Shown: positions 21,808 to 34,127, counted from the first letter of the stretch. The stretch: 64,000 bases of DNA from Brachypodium distachyon (GCF_000005505.3 NC_016133.3:15376001-15440000); one strand, 5' to 3'. Numbers and translations are program-made. Notes: generated by a model from the letters alone, not told the origin.

Positions 21808-22755
21808 TGTCGCACCAGTGGCACCCGGGGTAACACCACTGCGCGACGCATGGGCCCCATTCTCAAGTTCTCGGGAAGCTGTCTATGAGCAGCCCGGCAA
21901 GCTACCAACCCGGAAGGGGCTAGCGGGGCTTCGGGGAACATTCCCGCCTGGGCACCTCCCGGGAAGCTGCTTCCCGGGGGAGGTTCCCGGGTGTGTTGGG
22001 CCTGGGTGCTTCCCGGGGTCGACTTGCCGGGACGAGGGGTTCCCGGGCGCACGCCCCCGCCTCAGGCGCAGGGCCCAGTGGCCAAATTTACAGTGCCACG
22101 AGGACATGTGGCGGACGTGGGACGCGCGGTCCCACCAGGGCAAGGAGTAAGGCGCACGGCTCAGTAACTAAGCCGACCGACGGCTTGTTACCCGTCCGAT
22201 CGAAGGAATAGTGGCTGTCCAATCCTACTCTAGGATTCTAGACCCCTAACGGCGGAGGTGGCGTACATGCGCGCCACCAGCTCACCGAGGGAGAAATACA
22301 AGCTCGACATTTGTAGCCCATACACCACGGCACCTGTGGCATCCCCTTAAGCATAAAAGGAGGACCCCCGCCAACTCGTTAGGTGGCTTAGCTCGGTTCA
22401 GTTCATTTGCATTCTTACTGGCATCAGCCGAGAATAGCAAGGAGCACTTAGCAAGATAGGGGTGAGACCATCCAGGGCCCCCTGGAAGGAGGAACTTGTA
22501 AACACTTGGTTTCGGTAAGAAATACAAGCTCAGACAAGTAGGACGTAGGGTTTTACACCTCCGGGTGGCCCGAACCTGGGTAAAAAACTCTCGTGCCTGA
22601 GTTCTTTGCTTGCATGCGCCTAGGGTGTACTTCCCTTTGGCCTACGTACGCCGTCGGCCACGCCGGCGATCGCCGGAGCGATCCCCGACGCCCCTGCCGA
22701 ACCTAAAAGGGGATGTACCAACACGCCCCCGGTGTCGGAGCCCCGTGCGACGACA
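21808..22755 (+). repeat. 5' LTR of the gypsy element
   Basis: Begins TGTCGCACCAGTGGCACCCGGGG and ends GTGCGACGACA. A TATA-like CATAAAAGG at about 22349 is a likely promoter for the genomic RNA. Compared with the 3' LTR it lacks two short segments (near 21870 and 22377), has one extra segment near 21994, and has a replaced patch at 22292-22305. Substitutions are also visible, so the insertion is not very recent. The primer-binding region after 22755 (TCTGGCGTGCCAGATAGG) was not matched to a tRNA. Confidence 0.93.
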
Positions 22756-22869
22756 TCTGGCGTGCCAGATAGGTGGCGCCTCTTGACAGGGGGAGAACCC
22801 TCCCCCTTCGCAGGGATGCCAAGGAGAGGGGTGCCCGGAGGGGTCCTCAAACTCATCGCCTACCATTCC

Positions 22870-23900
22870 AGGGGGCGATGCGCGTGGCATCCTGAATGCC
22901 CGCCAGCAGGAAGATTTGCGTCGGCGCTTGGAGCGCCGGTGCAGGAGCGAGGTAGAGCGCCAGCGCCCACAGGAGCAGGAAGATGCTCCCATGGGCCCCG
23001 AGGACAGCTGCACCGCGTTTGCACGCGAGCTGCGGCGGGTGACGTGGCCCCGCAAGTTTCGAGCGCCCGTGCTCGGTACATACGACCGGACCACCAACCC
23101 CAAGGATTTCCTCCTGACCTACACGTTGGGCATGCATGCCATTGGCGCCGACGACAAGGTCAGGGCAAACTGGTTCACGATGGTCCTGAAAGGATCAGCG
23201 CGAACCTGGTTGCTCAACCTGCCCGCCGGGTCCATTGCCACTTGGGCGGACCTGCGCGAACAGTTCGTGAGCGCGTTCCAGGGCAGCTATAAGCGCCCGG
23301 GAACCATGGCGGAGCTGCACACTATTGTGCAGAAGCCGGGAGAGACGTTGCCGGCCTTCGTCAACCACTTCTCTAACCTCTCCTACTCCATCCCAGAGGC
23401 GGAGGCGGCCGCCATCATCAACACCTTCGCCATCAACGTCCGTGATCCCAAGATGCGCGAGAAGCTGAGCACGCATCGGATCCGGACGACGCAGGACCTG
23501 TACGCCTTGGCGCACAAATGCGCCATGGCTGAGGAAGGACGCCTAGCGCCCGAGCTGGCAGCCAAGGCTGCCGCGAGCCCTGGTGAGGGCTCGCAGAAGA
23601 AGGCTCCCACAAGCGCAGCGGGAAGCAAGTCCTCGTTCCGGACTCAGGGGCTCCTGCCGCGAGGCCCGCGAAGAAGGCCTCGCCGGGTGGCGGGTCTGGT
23701 GGGAAGCAGGGCAACGCGCCCCACTGCCCCATCCACAACAACTCCACCCACGACGCGCAGAACTGCCGTGTTCTGCAGGGGATCAAGCAGCGGCGGGAGC
23801 AGCGCCATGAGGAGCGCCGCGCCGCCGGTGCCTGCTTCAACTGCGGCGACATCGGGCATCTTTCCCGAGACTGCCCGAACGACCCCAGGGCGGGGCCAAG
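22870..23900 (+). pseudogene. Gypsy gag (retrotrans_gag domain and zinc knuckle), frameshifted
   Basis: Capsid-like domain in one frame from about 22870, with FARELRRVTWPRKFRAP, NWFTMVLKGSARTWLLNLP, FVSAFQGSYKRPG and LYALAHKCAMAEEG. Near 23630 the frame changes. In another frame the spacer continues to the CCHC zinc knuckle CFNCGDIGHLSRDC at about 23833-23874. Gag forms the virus-like particle and binds the element RNA. No convincing ATG before 22916 was fixed. The frameshift separates capsid and zinc knuckle, so the copy is defective unless the shift is programmed. Confidence 0.85.
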
Positions 23901-24099
23901 GTCTGTCGGCGGCGGTGCCGACAGGGATCAACCACAAAGGCGGCGCAGCAGCCCCGCGCTTGCCGGGAACGACCTTCCCGGGGACGCGACAGGGCACGCG
24001 CTGAGGAGCAGCGCGAGTCCGATTGTAGTGGCGGCGACGAGCCGAGCTTCCAGGAGCCTCGCGGCGTCGCCTGCATCCATGGGGGAGCTTACGCTCTCT

Positions 24100-24917
24100 C
24101 ATCACACACCGCGGTGAAGCGCCTCACCCGCGACGTGCGCGCGCTGTTGCCGGATGCGGAGCCGCAACAGCCGCTGAGGTGGTCGCACGTGCCGATCACC
24201 TTCAGCGCCGACGATCATCCAGCGCGGTAGCTAGGTTCAGGGGTAATACCCTTCGTCGTCTCACCGATCATTAGCAATATGACGGTGACCAAGGTGCTGG
24301 TGGACAATGGAGCGGGGCTTAACCTCCTGTCCGCCAGGCTGATGGAGAAGCTCCAGCTGCCGATGGAGCAGCTGAAGCCCACCGACCCGTTCCGGGGGGT
24401 GAACTCCAGGATCGTGCGTCCGCTGGGACGCATCACGCTGCCGGTCACCTTCGGGTCCCGGGAAGCGTTCCGGACCGAGCACATAGTGTTCGACGTAGCG
24501 CATACCCCGTTACCCTACAACGGGATTCTTGGTTGGCCAGCGCTGATCAAGTTCATGGCGGCCACGCATTGCGCCTATGGCGTGATGAAAATGCCGTTCG
24601 ACTGTGGAGTCCTCTCCATCAGGTGCAACCTCAAGGACGCGGCCTGGTGCGTTGGCGAAGTCGTCCGGGCCGCTGCCGCAGCTGACGCCGGCGACGAGGA
24701 TGCTGCCGAGGACGACGCCTTGCCGGGCGATATCCCGGCAACGGAGAAGGCCCGTGCTGCCCCGCGGGAGCTTGTCGGAGGAGGCGTAGGCTTGAGCTCG
24801 CGTCCCGGCAAGGGCCAGGAGCTCCGGGAGGAGGCCGCCAAGGTGAAGAAGCTGCCCCTCCAAGGCGGCGACAAGGAGCGCACCGTTACCGACGGTGCGA
24901 AGCTCACTGCCGAATAG
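24100..24917 (+). pseudogene. Gypsy aspartic protease region
   Basis: Retroviral-type protease: VTKVLVDNGAGLNLLSARLM holds the D-x-G active-site motif at about 24300, followed by the ILGWPALIKFMA flap-end block. A stop near 24229 precedes it in frame and TAG ends it at 24915-24917, after which the same frame continues straight into the reverse transcriptase. It would normally cut the polyprotein into its parts. The Lys/Glu/Ala-rich stretch at 24680-24910 is a linker. Confidence 0.85.
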
Positions 24918-26970
24918 GAAGGCGCCCTCATCACCTTCCTCCGGGAAAATGCTGATGTGTTCGCTTGCGAACCGTCGGACCTTCCCGGAGTCCCCAGGGA
25001 GGTGATTGAGCATCGGCTTGCGGTACGCCCGGATGCGCACCCCGTCAAGCAAAAGGTCCGGCGGCAAGCACAAGAGCGTAAAGATTTCATCAAGCAAGAG
25101 GTGGACAAGCTCAAGGCTGCCGGGGCAATCAGGAAAGTTCTGTACCCTACTTGGCTGGCTAACCTTGTAGTAGTGCCCAAGGCAGGGAATAAGCTTCGCA
25201 TCTGTGTAGATTTCACCGATCTTAATCGCGCATGCCCCAAGGATACCTTCCCTGTACCCCGTATCGATCAAATAGTTGATTCTACCGCTGGTTGCGAGTT
25301 GCTGAGTTTCCTGGATGCTTTTTCCGGCTACCATCAAATCAAAATGGCGGTCGAGGTCGAGGAAAAGACAGCGTTCATCACCCCGGTTGGCTGTTATTGT
25401 TACACACGCATGCCTTTCGGGTTGAAGAACGCGGGCTCCACATTCCAGCGCGCCCTGCGTGAATGTTTGGGGCCCCAGCTAGGCCGCAATGCAGAGGCCT
25501 ACATGGACGACATCGTCATCAAATCGAAGGGAGGGGACTCACTGATTGATGACCTGTGGGAGACGTTCGATAACCTCCGCAGGATCAAACTCAAGCTGAA
25601 CCCCGGCAAGTGCACCTTCGGTGTTAGCTCCGAGCAGCTCCTGGGCTTCTTGGTTTCGCACAGGGGGATACAGGCCAACCCGACCAAGATAGAAGCCATC
25701 GAGAAGATGGGGGCCCCCCGCAAGGTGAAAGATGTCCAGCGCCTCAACGGCTGTGTTGCCGCTCTGGGACGTTTCATCTCCAAGATGGGTGAGCGCGCCT
25801 TGCCTTTCTTCGGGGTGATGAAGAAGAAGGGTCCAGTCGAAGGGTCCAGTCGACTGGACCCCCGAGGCCGAGGCGGCGTTCCGGGAGCTCAAGCAGTACC
25901 TGAGGTTGCCGCCCATCCTCATCGCCCCCAAGCTGGGCGAGCCGCTGCTACTCTACCTAGCGGCGACTGACCAGGTGGTCAGCTCGGTGCTGGTTGCCGA
26001 GAGGGAGGAAGACATCCCGGGGACTGGGGCTGCGGGGCAGAGGGCGGGGCGGCCCCCGGCAACCGCCTTAGACCCAGGGACCACCCCCGAGCCGGCAACC
26101 TCGACACCGCGGAAGCGGTTAGTGCAGCACCCGGTGTACTTCGTTAGTACGGTGCTGCGCGACGCGCGGACGAGGTACCCGCAAGTGCAGAAGCTCCTTC
26201 TGGGAATTCTCCTTGCGTCCCGCAAGCTGCGCCACTACTTCCAAGCGCACCGCGTCACGGTGGTGTTCGGGTTCTGCCTTGAGCGGGCCCTCACTAACCA
26301 TGAAGCCACCGGGAGGGTGGCCGAATGGAGGATGGAGTTGTCGGAGTTCGACCTCCACTTCGCCAATTCCAAGAGCATTAAGAGCACGGCCTTGGCGGAC
26401 TTCATTGCGGAATGGACGTCCACGGGCGTAGAAGAAAGTGAACTGGAGACCAGCCTGCCCGGCAAGCTGGACGAGGACCACTGGTTCCTCTACTTCGACG
26501 GTGCGTTCAGTCTTCAAGGAGCAGGCGCTGGGGTCATCATCGAGTCACCGACAGGGGACCAGTTGAGGTTCGCTGTCCAACTCGACTTCGCTAACTCCAC
26601 CAACAACACGATAGAGTACGAGGGCCTGCTCGCAGGGTTGCGGGCAACGGTTGCCCTCGACATCAAGCGCCTGGTTGTTCGCGGCGATTCCCAGCTCGTG
26701 ATCAACCAGGTGAACAATGACTACGACTGCCACCAGATGGTGCCGTACATGGAGGAGGTTCGCAAGCTAGAATGAAAGTTCAAAGGTTTGCGCTTCGAAC
26801 ACGTCAAGCGGAATGATAACTTCGCTGCTGACGAGCTGGCCAAAATGGCAGCAGAGCACCGGAAGCCTCCGGCGGGGGTGTTCTGTCAGAAGCAAGCCGC
26901 TCCTTCAGTCGCCCCCCAGCCGGTTGCCGGAGACGCCCCTCCGGCAACCGAAGGAACCCTTGCAGCGGCA
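24918..26970 (+). pseudogene. Gypsy reverse transcriptase and RNase H
   Basis: RT begins LITFLRENADVFACEPSDLPG and shows IRKVLYPTWLANLVVVPK, RICVDFTDLNRACPKD, SFLDAFSGYHQI, MPFGLKNAGSTFQR and the catalytic YMDD at 25500-25511. A perfect 13-bp tandem duplication (25829-25841/25842-25854) then shifts the frame; the domain continues in the other frame with PILIAPKLGEPLLLYLAATD. RNase H has YFDGAFS (Asp), TIEYEGLLAGL (Glu) and RGDSQLVINQV (Asp). A TGA at 26773-26775 interrupts its end before FEHVKRNDNFAADELAKMA. The enzymes would copy RNA into DNA; this copy cannot make them in one piece. Confidence 0.93.
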
Positions 26971-28245
26971 GGGGTCCATGCCGCTCATGTAGCGGCATGC
27001 GTTGGCAGGGAGATTCCCCCCTGGGCGGAGGAAATCACCCGCTACTTGAAGGGGGAAGCTCTCCTGGGAGATGACATCGCCGCGGAGCGGGTAGTGCGGC
27101 AAGCCAAGATATACACTGAACCTCTACCGCAGGCACGCGAACGGTGTCAAGCTGATCTGCGTGCCACAAGATGAAGGGCGCGCGCTGTTGGAGGAGATAC
27201 ACCGAGGCACATGTTCACACCATGTGGCCTCCCGGGCTTTAGCCGGCAAGGCGTTTCGGCATGGTTTCTACTGGCCCACGGCCCTGGCCGACGCAGAACG
27301 GCTGGTGAAGACATGCGAGGCGTGCTAGTTCCACTCAAAGAAGAGCAACCAACCGGCGCAAGCCCTGCATGTCATCCCCTCCTCATGGCCGTTTGCGGTC
27401 TGGGGGCTTGACATCGTCGGCAAGCTACCGAGGGCAGTTGGCGGTTACGAATATTTGTTCATGGCCATCGACAAGTTCTCCAAGTGGGTAGAGGTGGAAC
27501 CAGTGCGGAAGGTCACCGCCCAGGCGGCCATCAAGTTCTTCAGAGCCATTGTGTGCCAGTTTGGTGTGCCTAACTGCATCATCACCAACAACGGCACGCA
27601 ATTCACGAGCGTGGCGTTTCAAGCCTATTGCGAAGGCATGGGCACCAAGCTGCGTTTCGCATCCGTTGCTCACCCGAGGAGTAATGGACAGGCGGAGCGA
27701 GCCAACGTAGAGGTGCTGCGGGGGCTCAAGACGAGAACCTTTGACAAGCTCAAAGGCCACGGGAAACACTGGGTCGAAGAACTCCAGCCCGTGCTGTGGT
27801 CCATCCGGACCACACCTAGTCGGGCAACGGGCGAAACTCCTTCGCCCTTGTCTACGGGGCAGAAGCGGTGCTGCCCCTCGAGCTCAAGCACGGATCTCCC
27901 CGAGTACGCGCGTACGACGACACCAGCCAACACGAGCAAAGGGTCGACGATCTAAACTTCATCAAAGAGCTTCGATGCCGGGCTGCTGTGCGAGCCGCGC
28001 GCTACCAGCAGGGACTCCGCCGTTATCACGACAGGCAGGTCCGTCCCCGGGGGCTCGAGAACGGAGACCTTGTCCTGCGCCGGATACAAGGAACGAAGGC
28101 CGGGAACAAGTTGACTCCGAAATGGGAGGGCCCCTTCCGGGTGGTGCAGGTAACCAGGCCGGGGGCTGTCCGGCTGGAAACCGAAGACGGTTGTTGGTGC
28201 CCAATAGTTGGAATATTGAGCACCTGCGCAAGTTCTACCCGTGAA
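26971..28245 (+). pseudogene. Gypsy integrase with altered active site
   Basis: Zinc-binding HHCC module (HRGTCSHH ... TCEAC) at about 27200-27327, cut by TAG right after CEAC. The catalytic core has WGLDIVGKLP (first Asp, 27410-27412), then ITNNGTQF, where the second catalytic Asp is Asn (codon AAC at 27587-27589), and SNGQAERAN (Glu). A frame change near 27830 follows, then the C-terminal part with YHDRQVRPRGLENGDLVLRR and PKWEGPFRV. Another shift near 28190 leads to the end VPNSWNIEHLRKFYP. Integrase would insert the cDNA; the Asp-to-Asn change alone should abolish this. Confidence 0.92.
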
Positions 28246-29116
28246 GTGGCGGAGCCCGACCCTTAGGTGATGCCGCCAATGCATACCTCTCGAACTAGTG
28301 TAGCCGGGCAGCCTCCGCGTGTAAACCACTAGTTATTGTGAATAAAAGATAAGTGTTTGGCACCCGAGCTTTGAGTTTCCCCTATCTATTTGCATGTTCC
28401 TCTCTCTTCTGTCTCCTACCTTGAGTGCACAAAGGTGTCTTGCCACACTTGGTTGTGAGCAGGGGGCTGTTGGAGCCTCGAAAACGTAAACCCGTTGCCG
28501 GACCGTTCCGGCACGGGACATGCAGTTGCCGGGCTTCCCGCAACGTGCATCACTGGACATGCGGTTGCCGGGCTTCCCGCACCGCGCATCACGCGCAGCG
28601 TGCGCCGCGCAGTCGCTGCGCCTGAGAATTGACATGCTCACATCCAAGTCTGGCATCGACCCCTTTGTGCTCGGGGACTGGGAGGCAGGAGGGTTTTTCT
28701 TTGTGTTGCCTTGTGTATTTTCGTAAATCTCAAAAATTTTGCAGCACCTCGGGCCTGGTAAGAATCTAACCTGCAGGAGAAGATGGAATTTTGTGCACTG
28801 TGATGCCCGTGGGCTGCCCACGGGTCGCACCATGCACCGGTGCCTTGTGGTGCGGGATGACCGCAACACAAGAGGCTCACCGCACTCCCAGGCTTCTGAC
28901 TCGGGAGGGCGCCGCCACGTGTACCGCAGTCGCTTGGCATGCGTGGTGGCGGAGACTGTACCGCGTTCCGAGGGAGGGGTGCCACGGGTTCTGCACGGGT
29001 CCGTCTCGTGCGGTGGCAAACCCCCCTCCCTCGCCTATAAAAGGCACGCCCAGCCATGGAACGGCTTAGAGCGAAGCCGGGTCCGTGGCTGTTAAGGCGG
29101 GTGATGCCACGGAGGC
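28246..29116 (+). other. Gypsy 3' region, first part, with internal TATA box
   Basis: Non-coding between integrase and the minisatellite. At 28468 a G-run (AGCAGGGGGC) is followed by TGTTGGAGCC, which resembles a PPT/LTR junction. At 29034-29044 there is a strong TATA box, CCTATAAAAGG, twelve bases before the ATG at 29056 of a 233-codon open frame rich in Arg, Pro and Ala. Together these may be the start of a nested or remnant LTR. The right end was not found, so this stays open. Confidence 0.4.
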
Positions 29117-29460
29117 GTGATGGTGGTGCATACCATCAGCGCTTAGCGCCGACGGGTGCACTGCCATCGCGTCCCTGCTGCATCACCCCATCGAGCCAGC
29201 CCGAGGGGCGTCGCAGAAGCACGGTGGTAGTGCATGCCATCAGCGTCCTGCGCCGACGGGTGCACCACCGACGTGCTCCTGCCGCGCTCCCTCAACTGGG
29301 TGGCTCCTGGGCGAGGGTCGCCGCGGAGGCACTGTGGTGGTGCATCCCATCAGCGTCCGGCACCCCTCCATGGGACACCTCCGCAAGGAGCAGGGGCTGC
29401 TGCGGAGACTCTATGCTAGTGCATGCCATCCATGCCTTGCGCCGACGGGTGCACTATCAT
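29117..29460 (+). repeat. Minisatellite, unit about 80-112 bp, four copies
   Basis: GTGCAT-CCATCAGCG(T)...CGCCGACGGGTGCAC recurs at about 29122, 29223, 29335 and 29415. Tandem repeats are common in the 3' region of Tat-type elements. The repeats are translated in the 233-codon frame as HAISVLRRRVHHRRAP-like units, probably by chance. Confidence 0.85.
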
Positions 29461-30497
29461 AGAGACCCGGCAGCATTCCCCTTGAGAGAGCCTTTTTCGG
29501 GCGCGGGTCGTTGCGAGGACGCTGTGATGGCGCCGGTGCCGGCGCCCGTCGCCACGTCCCTGCCGCGGCCCTCGAGCAGTTTTGCTCCCGGGCAACAAGG
29601 GCTGTCGCATCCCTTGGGACGAGCTCCCCAGAAGAATCCCCGATCGCGGGATCTGTCGCCGGGAGGCTATAACTTCCTCGCCATCCGTGCCCGCCACTCG
29701 GTGCGACGCAGCTGGCGGCGAGGACGTTATAGCCGTCTTGCGGCTGCTCCCGGGTGAAGTCCTCTTAAGCCAGGGTTCGTCCCTGAAGATGGGGGTTGCC
29801 GCGTGAGCGTGGTGGTAGCATCGTCGTCGGCGGGTGCCGCTGGCGGCGATCCTGCCCCCGCGCTCTTGCCGCATTCCTCAGAAGTCGTTTCCCTTGAACA
29901 GGTACCCAAGGTGGGTTCCTACCAAGGCAGTGCCCCAGCCGCACTTTACCGCCGAACATCATGAGGCATTGGACTGAACGGAAAAGCTAAGTGTCTGAAC
30001 GCGAACGCTGAATTCACTAAGAGCTGAACGAAATTGAGTACTGCCTCGTTGGGCGTGGCCCCAGATCCTGCGCGTAGCCGGGGTGTTAAAAGGACGCTTG
30101 CGGGGAGAGTGCGCTCCCCGTGTGACTTCGTGGGTCCGTCCCGGAGGGGCACGGCTTGGAGTAGTTACCCCGCAAGTGGAGTGGCTCCCCGCTACCGCTT
30201 GGCCCCAGGTTGGCACCGCGGGTCCGTCCCGGGTCCCTGGTCTGGTCAAGGGTGAGGCGTGCGCGAGTTCCCGGCAACACAAGGCACAATGCGCAAAGGC
30301 TAAGGGAACCGTCCCGCGAGGCAACCCCGGGAACAAGGGACAAAAATTGAGCAAATTTAAAAATTGAACAAGTGCTGAATGATTACATGGACTAATCAAA
30401 AAGTGATTGTTCTAACGGCGCTAAGCGCCATACTTGCAGGAAGGCAAACTAGAGAAGATACACTAGGAGCAACGAGCGCGGCTGGGGGCTGCGGCAA
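29461..30497. other. Gypsy 3' region, second part
   Basis: GC-rich and non-coding. It contains the sequence following the antisense ORF's stop (30498) and so would hold that transcript's 3' UTR. No gene or clear repeat seen. Confidence 0.5.
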
Positions 30498-33400
30498 CTA
30501 GTTGTCGCCGTCTTCAGCCAGGGGGTCGGCAGGGAGATCAGGCTCCGGCTTCATCTGCATCCGCTCGACGACCTCGTCGACGAACTCGCGCACTGCTTGG
30601 GTGTGCGTGGGCTCGTCCTCGCTGTCGGACCAAGCGTCCAGCAGGGACTCGAAGGGAAACTCCGGGTCCCGGAGATGGATCCGCGGGAGGATTGTCCCGG
30701 CAACCTCCCAGGCACAGTTGGCGACTTCGTTGGCGCCATACTTGGCGATCCAGACGTCGAGCGCCCCAAGCTTCCCCACTAAGTCAGAGAAGAAGGGGAT
30801 CAGCGTAGTGACATCCGTCCCGTCCACCTCCGGCCTGCAGCTCAAACTTGGGCAGCACGCACACTGCTTGGGTGTGCGTGGGCTCCGCGGTCTTTGCCGC
30901 AATCTCGTTGTCGGCTTTGGCAAGCTCCTCCCGGGCGGTGGCCAGCTCGACCTCGAGCCTGGCCGCCCTGTCCTTGGCTGAGTTGAGCTCAGCTCGTGCC
31001 GGGCCGCCGCTCCTGCCGCTTCCTCGGCGGCTTTGACTTGCACCTCCAGCATGATGCGGAGGCCTTGGATTTCGCCGCGGTAGTTGGCGATCAGGACGCT
31101 CTTCTCGTCCAGCCGGGCCTGGGCCGCCGCGACCACCTCGGCGTGTTCCTTCCTGGTCGCCTCGAGGGTGGCTGCCATAGAGTCGAGCCTCCCTTGGAGC
31201 TCCACGCGCTGGGCCTCCAGTTGCCGCTGGAGCTCGGCCTCCGGGACCACCGGCTCCCGGGCGTCCTACAAGGCCTACCGAGCCAGCCGCGCTTCTTTTT
31301 CAGCGAGGCGCGTCTCCTCGCGCAGCCAGGAGAGTTCGCGCCGTTCTCTCTCCACGGCCTCCCGTACCTCGTCGATCTGATTCTTGGCGGCGGTGTGGTG
31401 TCCCTCACCTCGTTGAAGGAGGTGACGAAGGCCAATTGCTGGTCCCTGACGGCATCCAGGAACCGGTGCCCCCGCTCGAAGATGCTCGGATCCCAAGTGA
31501 GGGGGTTCCAAGCGACCCCAGCGAGGGTGCCGAGGTCAGTACCGGGGAGTGCTGCCGAAGATGCTGAAGCCCCTGCTGCCGAAGTGGGGCTGGGCGCGGG
31601 GTCGCCAGCTTGCTCCCGGGAGTCCTGCTATCCTCCCCCGGCAACTTCTCCTGCACCTGTGCCCGAGGACCCCGGCGTAGGAGAAGTCTCCCTGCTTCCG
31701 GCGGGGGCTGCCTCCTGTCGGGCGACGGGTGAGCCCGCGCCGGCCGCGTCCGCAGTTGCGGGCGCGGCGTCGGGCGCAGTCACGGCAGCTGCGGTGCCCA
31801 CTGCTGCCGCCCCGTCCACCGCGGCGGGGCTGGAAGTGAGAGCCGGTTCCGGCTCCACCCCAGCCCCCATGGCCTCGGCGACCGGGTCAAGATCAACCAC
31901 GGTCGCACCCGCTCCTGTTAAGGGCGCACCTGTCCCTGCAACAACGAAGGGCATAAGGATCGGCGAAGAATGGCACTATTGGGGACACGCGAGGGAGACC
32001 AGCAAGGTTACCTGGTGCAGCCGCTTGGCTTGCCGGGGAAGCCTCCCCTGCCTCGCCTGTACCGGCAGGAGCGCCCAAGGGGCCTGCCGCGGGAGGGCTA
32101 CCGCTCACTGCAGAAAGAAAAGGAAAGGTACGCTCATGAGTTTAGCTAACGACAATTGCTGTTGCAAAGAGGTGACAGAGACATACCTGCTGCCGGCCCT
32201 GCCTCCGTTGGGGCCGGGTCGCCAAGGGGCACGCCCGTGTCGCTACCGACCCCCACTCCGGTAGGATCGGCGGCGCCGCCGGTATCGGCGCGCACCTTGT
32301 TGCTTGGTGCGCCGGGCAGGGAATCGCTCCTCGCCCTCTTGCTGGCACACACCGGCGAAGAGGATTTTGGGGGGTTGCGCCGGAGCGCGAAGCCCTGGAA
32401 GACCCCCCGGGCAGGTGGCGCCGTGGGCGCCCGTGGAGTCGTCGTGGCCCGGAGAACTCCGAGTGCCGACGGGGAGGCCGCCGCGGTGCCGGAGGCCGAA
32501 CTCGCGGAGGCCCCCGCTACCGGGGCGAAGGCCGTTGCCCGGGCACCGGCGACCCCCGCAGGCTCTGGCGCTGCCGGGGTACTGCCCGACGCCCCGGGAC
32601 CGGTTGCCGCCGCAGTGCTGGTGGCTATCGCTGAGGCGGAAGCCACGGCTGAGACACCCGCGACCCCAGTTGCCGTGGATGCCGTCGAGGTGCCAGCAGG
32701 CACCCCTGACACAGTCGCCGCCGCCGGGTCGGTGGCCGTTGCTGGGGCGGACGGAGCAGTCGAAGAGAGGGCTGCGGCCGCTGCAAACGCCCTCGATCTC
32801 CTCACGATCAAGGGGGCGTTGTCGCTGCTTTCGTCGTCGTCGTCGTCCACGGCGACCGCCTCCGGAGGCGCAGCCACCTGGCCCGCCTCGTCGTCCAACG
32901 ACTAAAGAGAGGGCCAGCTGGGCTCGGACCCGCCCCCGCTCTCCTCAAGCACTTGCTTCTCATGGGGCGCCCGCGGGGGAGCGTGCGGAGCCCGGGTGGG
33001 GGTGTTGTCCATCAACCCCCACTCATTGCAGGGCGGGAAGGCTCCGGCGATGTCGCTGAGCCCTGGGACGCCGGCATGGAGGGTGGAAACCCCCGGCGGC
33101 AACTCCGTTGACTGGAAGGTCTCGCCGGAGATTCCCTCACCCATGTCCTGAGGGTCTCGAAGTCCATGCCATCCCGCTGGAGGCGTGTCCTGTCTCCGGA
33201 GCCCGTGTAAATTCACGCGGGCCGGGAGCGCAGTTGCAGCGGGGCTAGGCGCCAATTGACGAATGTGCGTGCCACGTCCACATTGGTGAGTCCCGCTAGC
33301 CGCATCGCCTTGATCTTCTCCACGACGAGGAAAAGGTCGGCGTCGCGGTGGTATCTGTCCTGCCAACCGTTCTGGGGTAGCGGCAACTCCGTCGGCGGCT

Positions 33401-34019
33401 GGATGAACCCCTGGGGGTCCTCCACCCGGACCCAGCACCAGTTGGCCCGTCATTCTTTTTCGATCTTCTTCCCCGACCGGACGATGAACTCGGACTTCAT
33501 CTGGTCGCGGGCGTGGAAGACCACCCCTGACGACATCGCCTTTGCGTTGTTGATGCGCGGGTAGAAATAGTGACGGAAGAGCCCCACCGACAGCATCACC
33601 GCCACGAACGCTTCGCAGAGGAACTGGAAGGTGGCAAGGAGGAACAGCGACGTGGGGTGGAGCTGCGCCACCCAAAGCTGGTAAGACTCCATCAGCGCGT
33701 GGAGGAAGAGAGAGAAGGGCGGCACCATGCCGCAGAGGAGGAAGCGCACGAACACCCGGAAATCGTTGTCCTGGTGCTCGGCGCCTGCCGGGAAGATTTG
33801 CGTCTCCCCGTGCTCGTTGAAGCTGGAAGCGACGGCACCCTGGAGCTTCCCCAGCGCTTCGCCGTTATAGCCGGGGCGGAAGAAGGCGACTGTGGCGCAC
33901 ATCTCCCGCCTCTTCTGGTCCTTGGCGGCGGCCGCCTTAATTGCCGCCTCACTCTTGCTTGTTGAGGCCCTCTTCGAGGTTTGGACCTCCTTCCCCTTTC
34001 TGCTGGTGGGAGGTGCCAT
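30498..34019 (-). pseudogene. Antisense ORF of the Tat-type gypsy element ('putative gypsy type transposon' family)
   Basis: Starts at ATG 34019 with a basic Ser/Lys/Ala stretch, then the conserved globular part FRVFVRFLLCGMVPPFSLFLHALMESY and FLCEAFVAV..LFRHYFYPR. A TGA near 33450, where the context expects Trp, is followed in frame by RANWCWVRVEDPQGF. Further on come a long Ala/Pro/Ser-rich linker (about 32.9-32.1 kb), Glu/Arg-rich coiled-coil-like stretches (31.5-31.0 kb) and an acidic end, EFVDEVVERMQMKPEPD. Several frame changes (near 32.9, 32.1, 31.6, 31.27 and 31.0 kb) break it; some may be introns. The function is unknown in the literature I know. It runs against gag-pol and has its own upstream TATA box. 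Confidence 0.75.
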
Positions 34020-34127
34020 GGGAAACGAAGGTGGAAGCTTGCGGGGGCGCGAGGACTCAAGAGTGCGGAAGAGGATGAGGATGAAGGCAATGGGGGCAGA
34101 GTATTGTTCCCCTTTTTGGCAGCAGTA

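Noticed and set aside
29056..29757. 233-codon open frame in the gypsy 3' region as a gene
   Set aside because: Arg/Pro/Ala composition, spans a minisatellite and shows no domain; reported only as part of a possible promoter or LTR remnant.
31000..32900. Several + strand open frames of 150-420 codons (for example 30996-32264)
   Set aside because: They are shadows of the - strand antisense ORF in GC-rich sequence.
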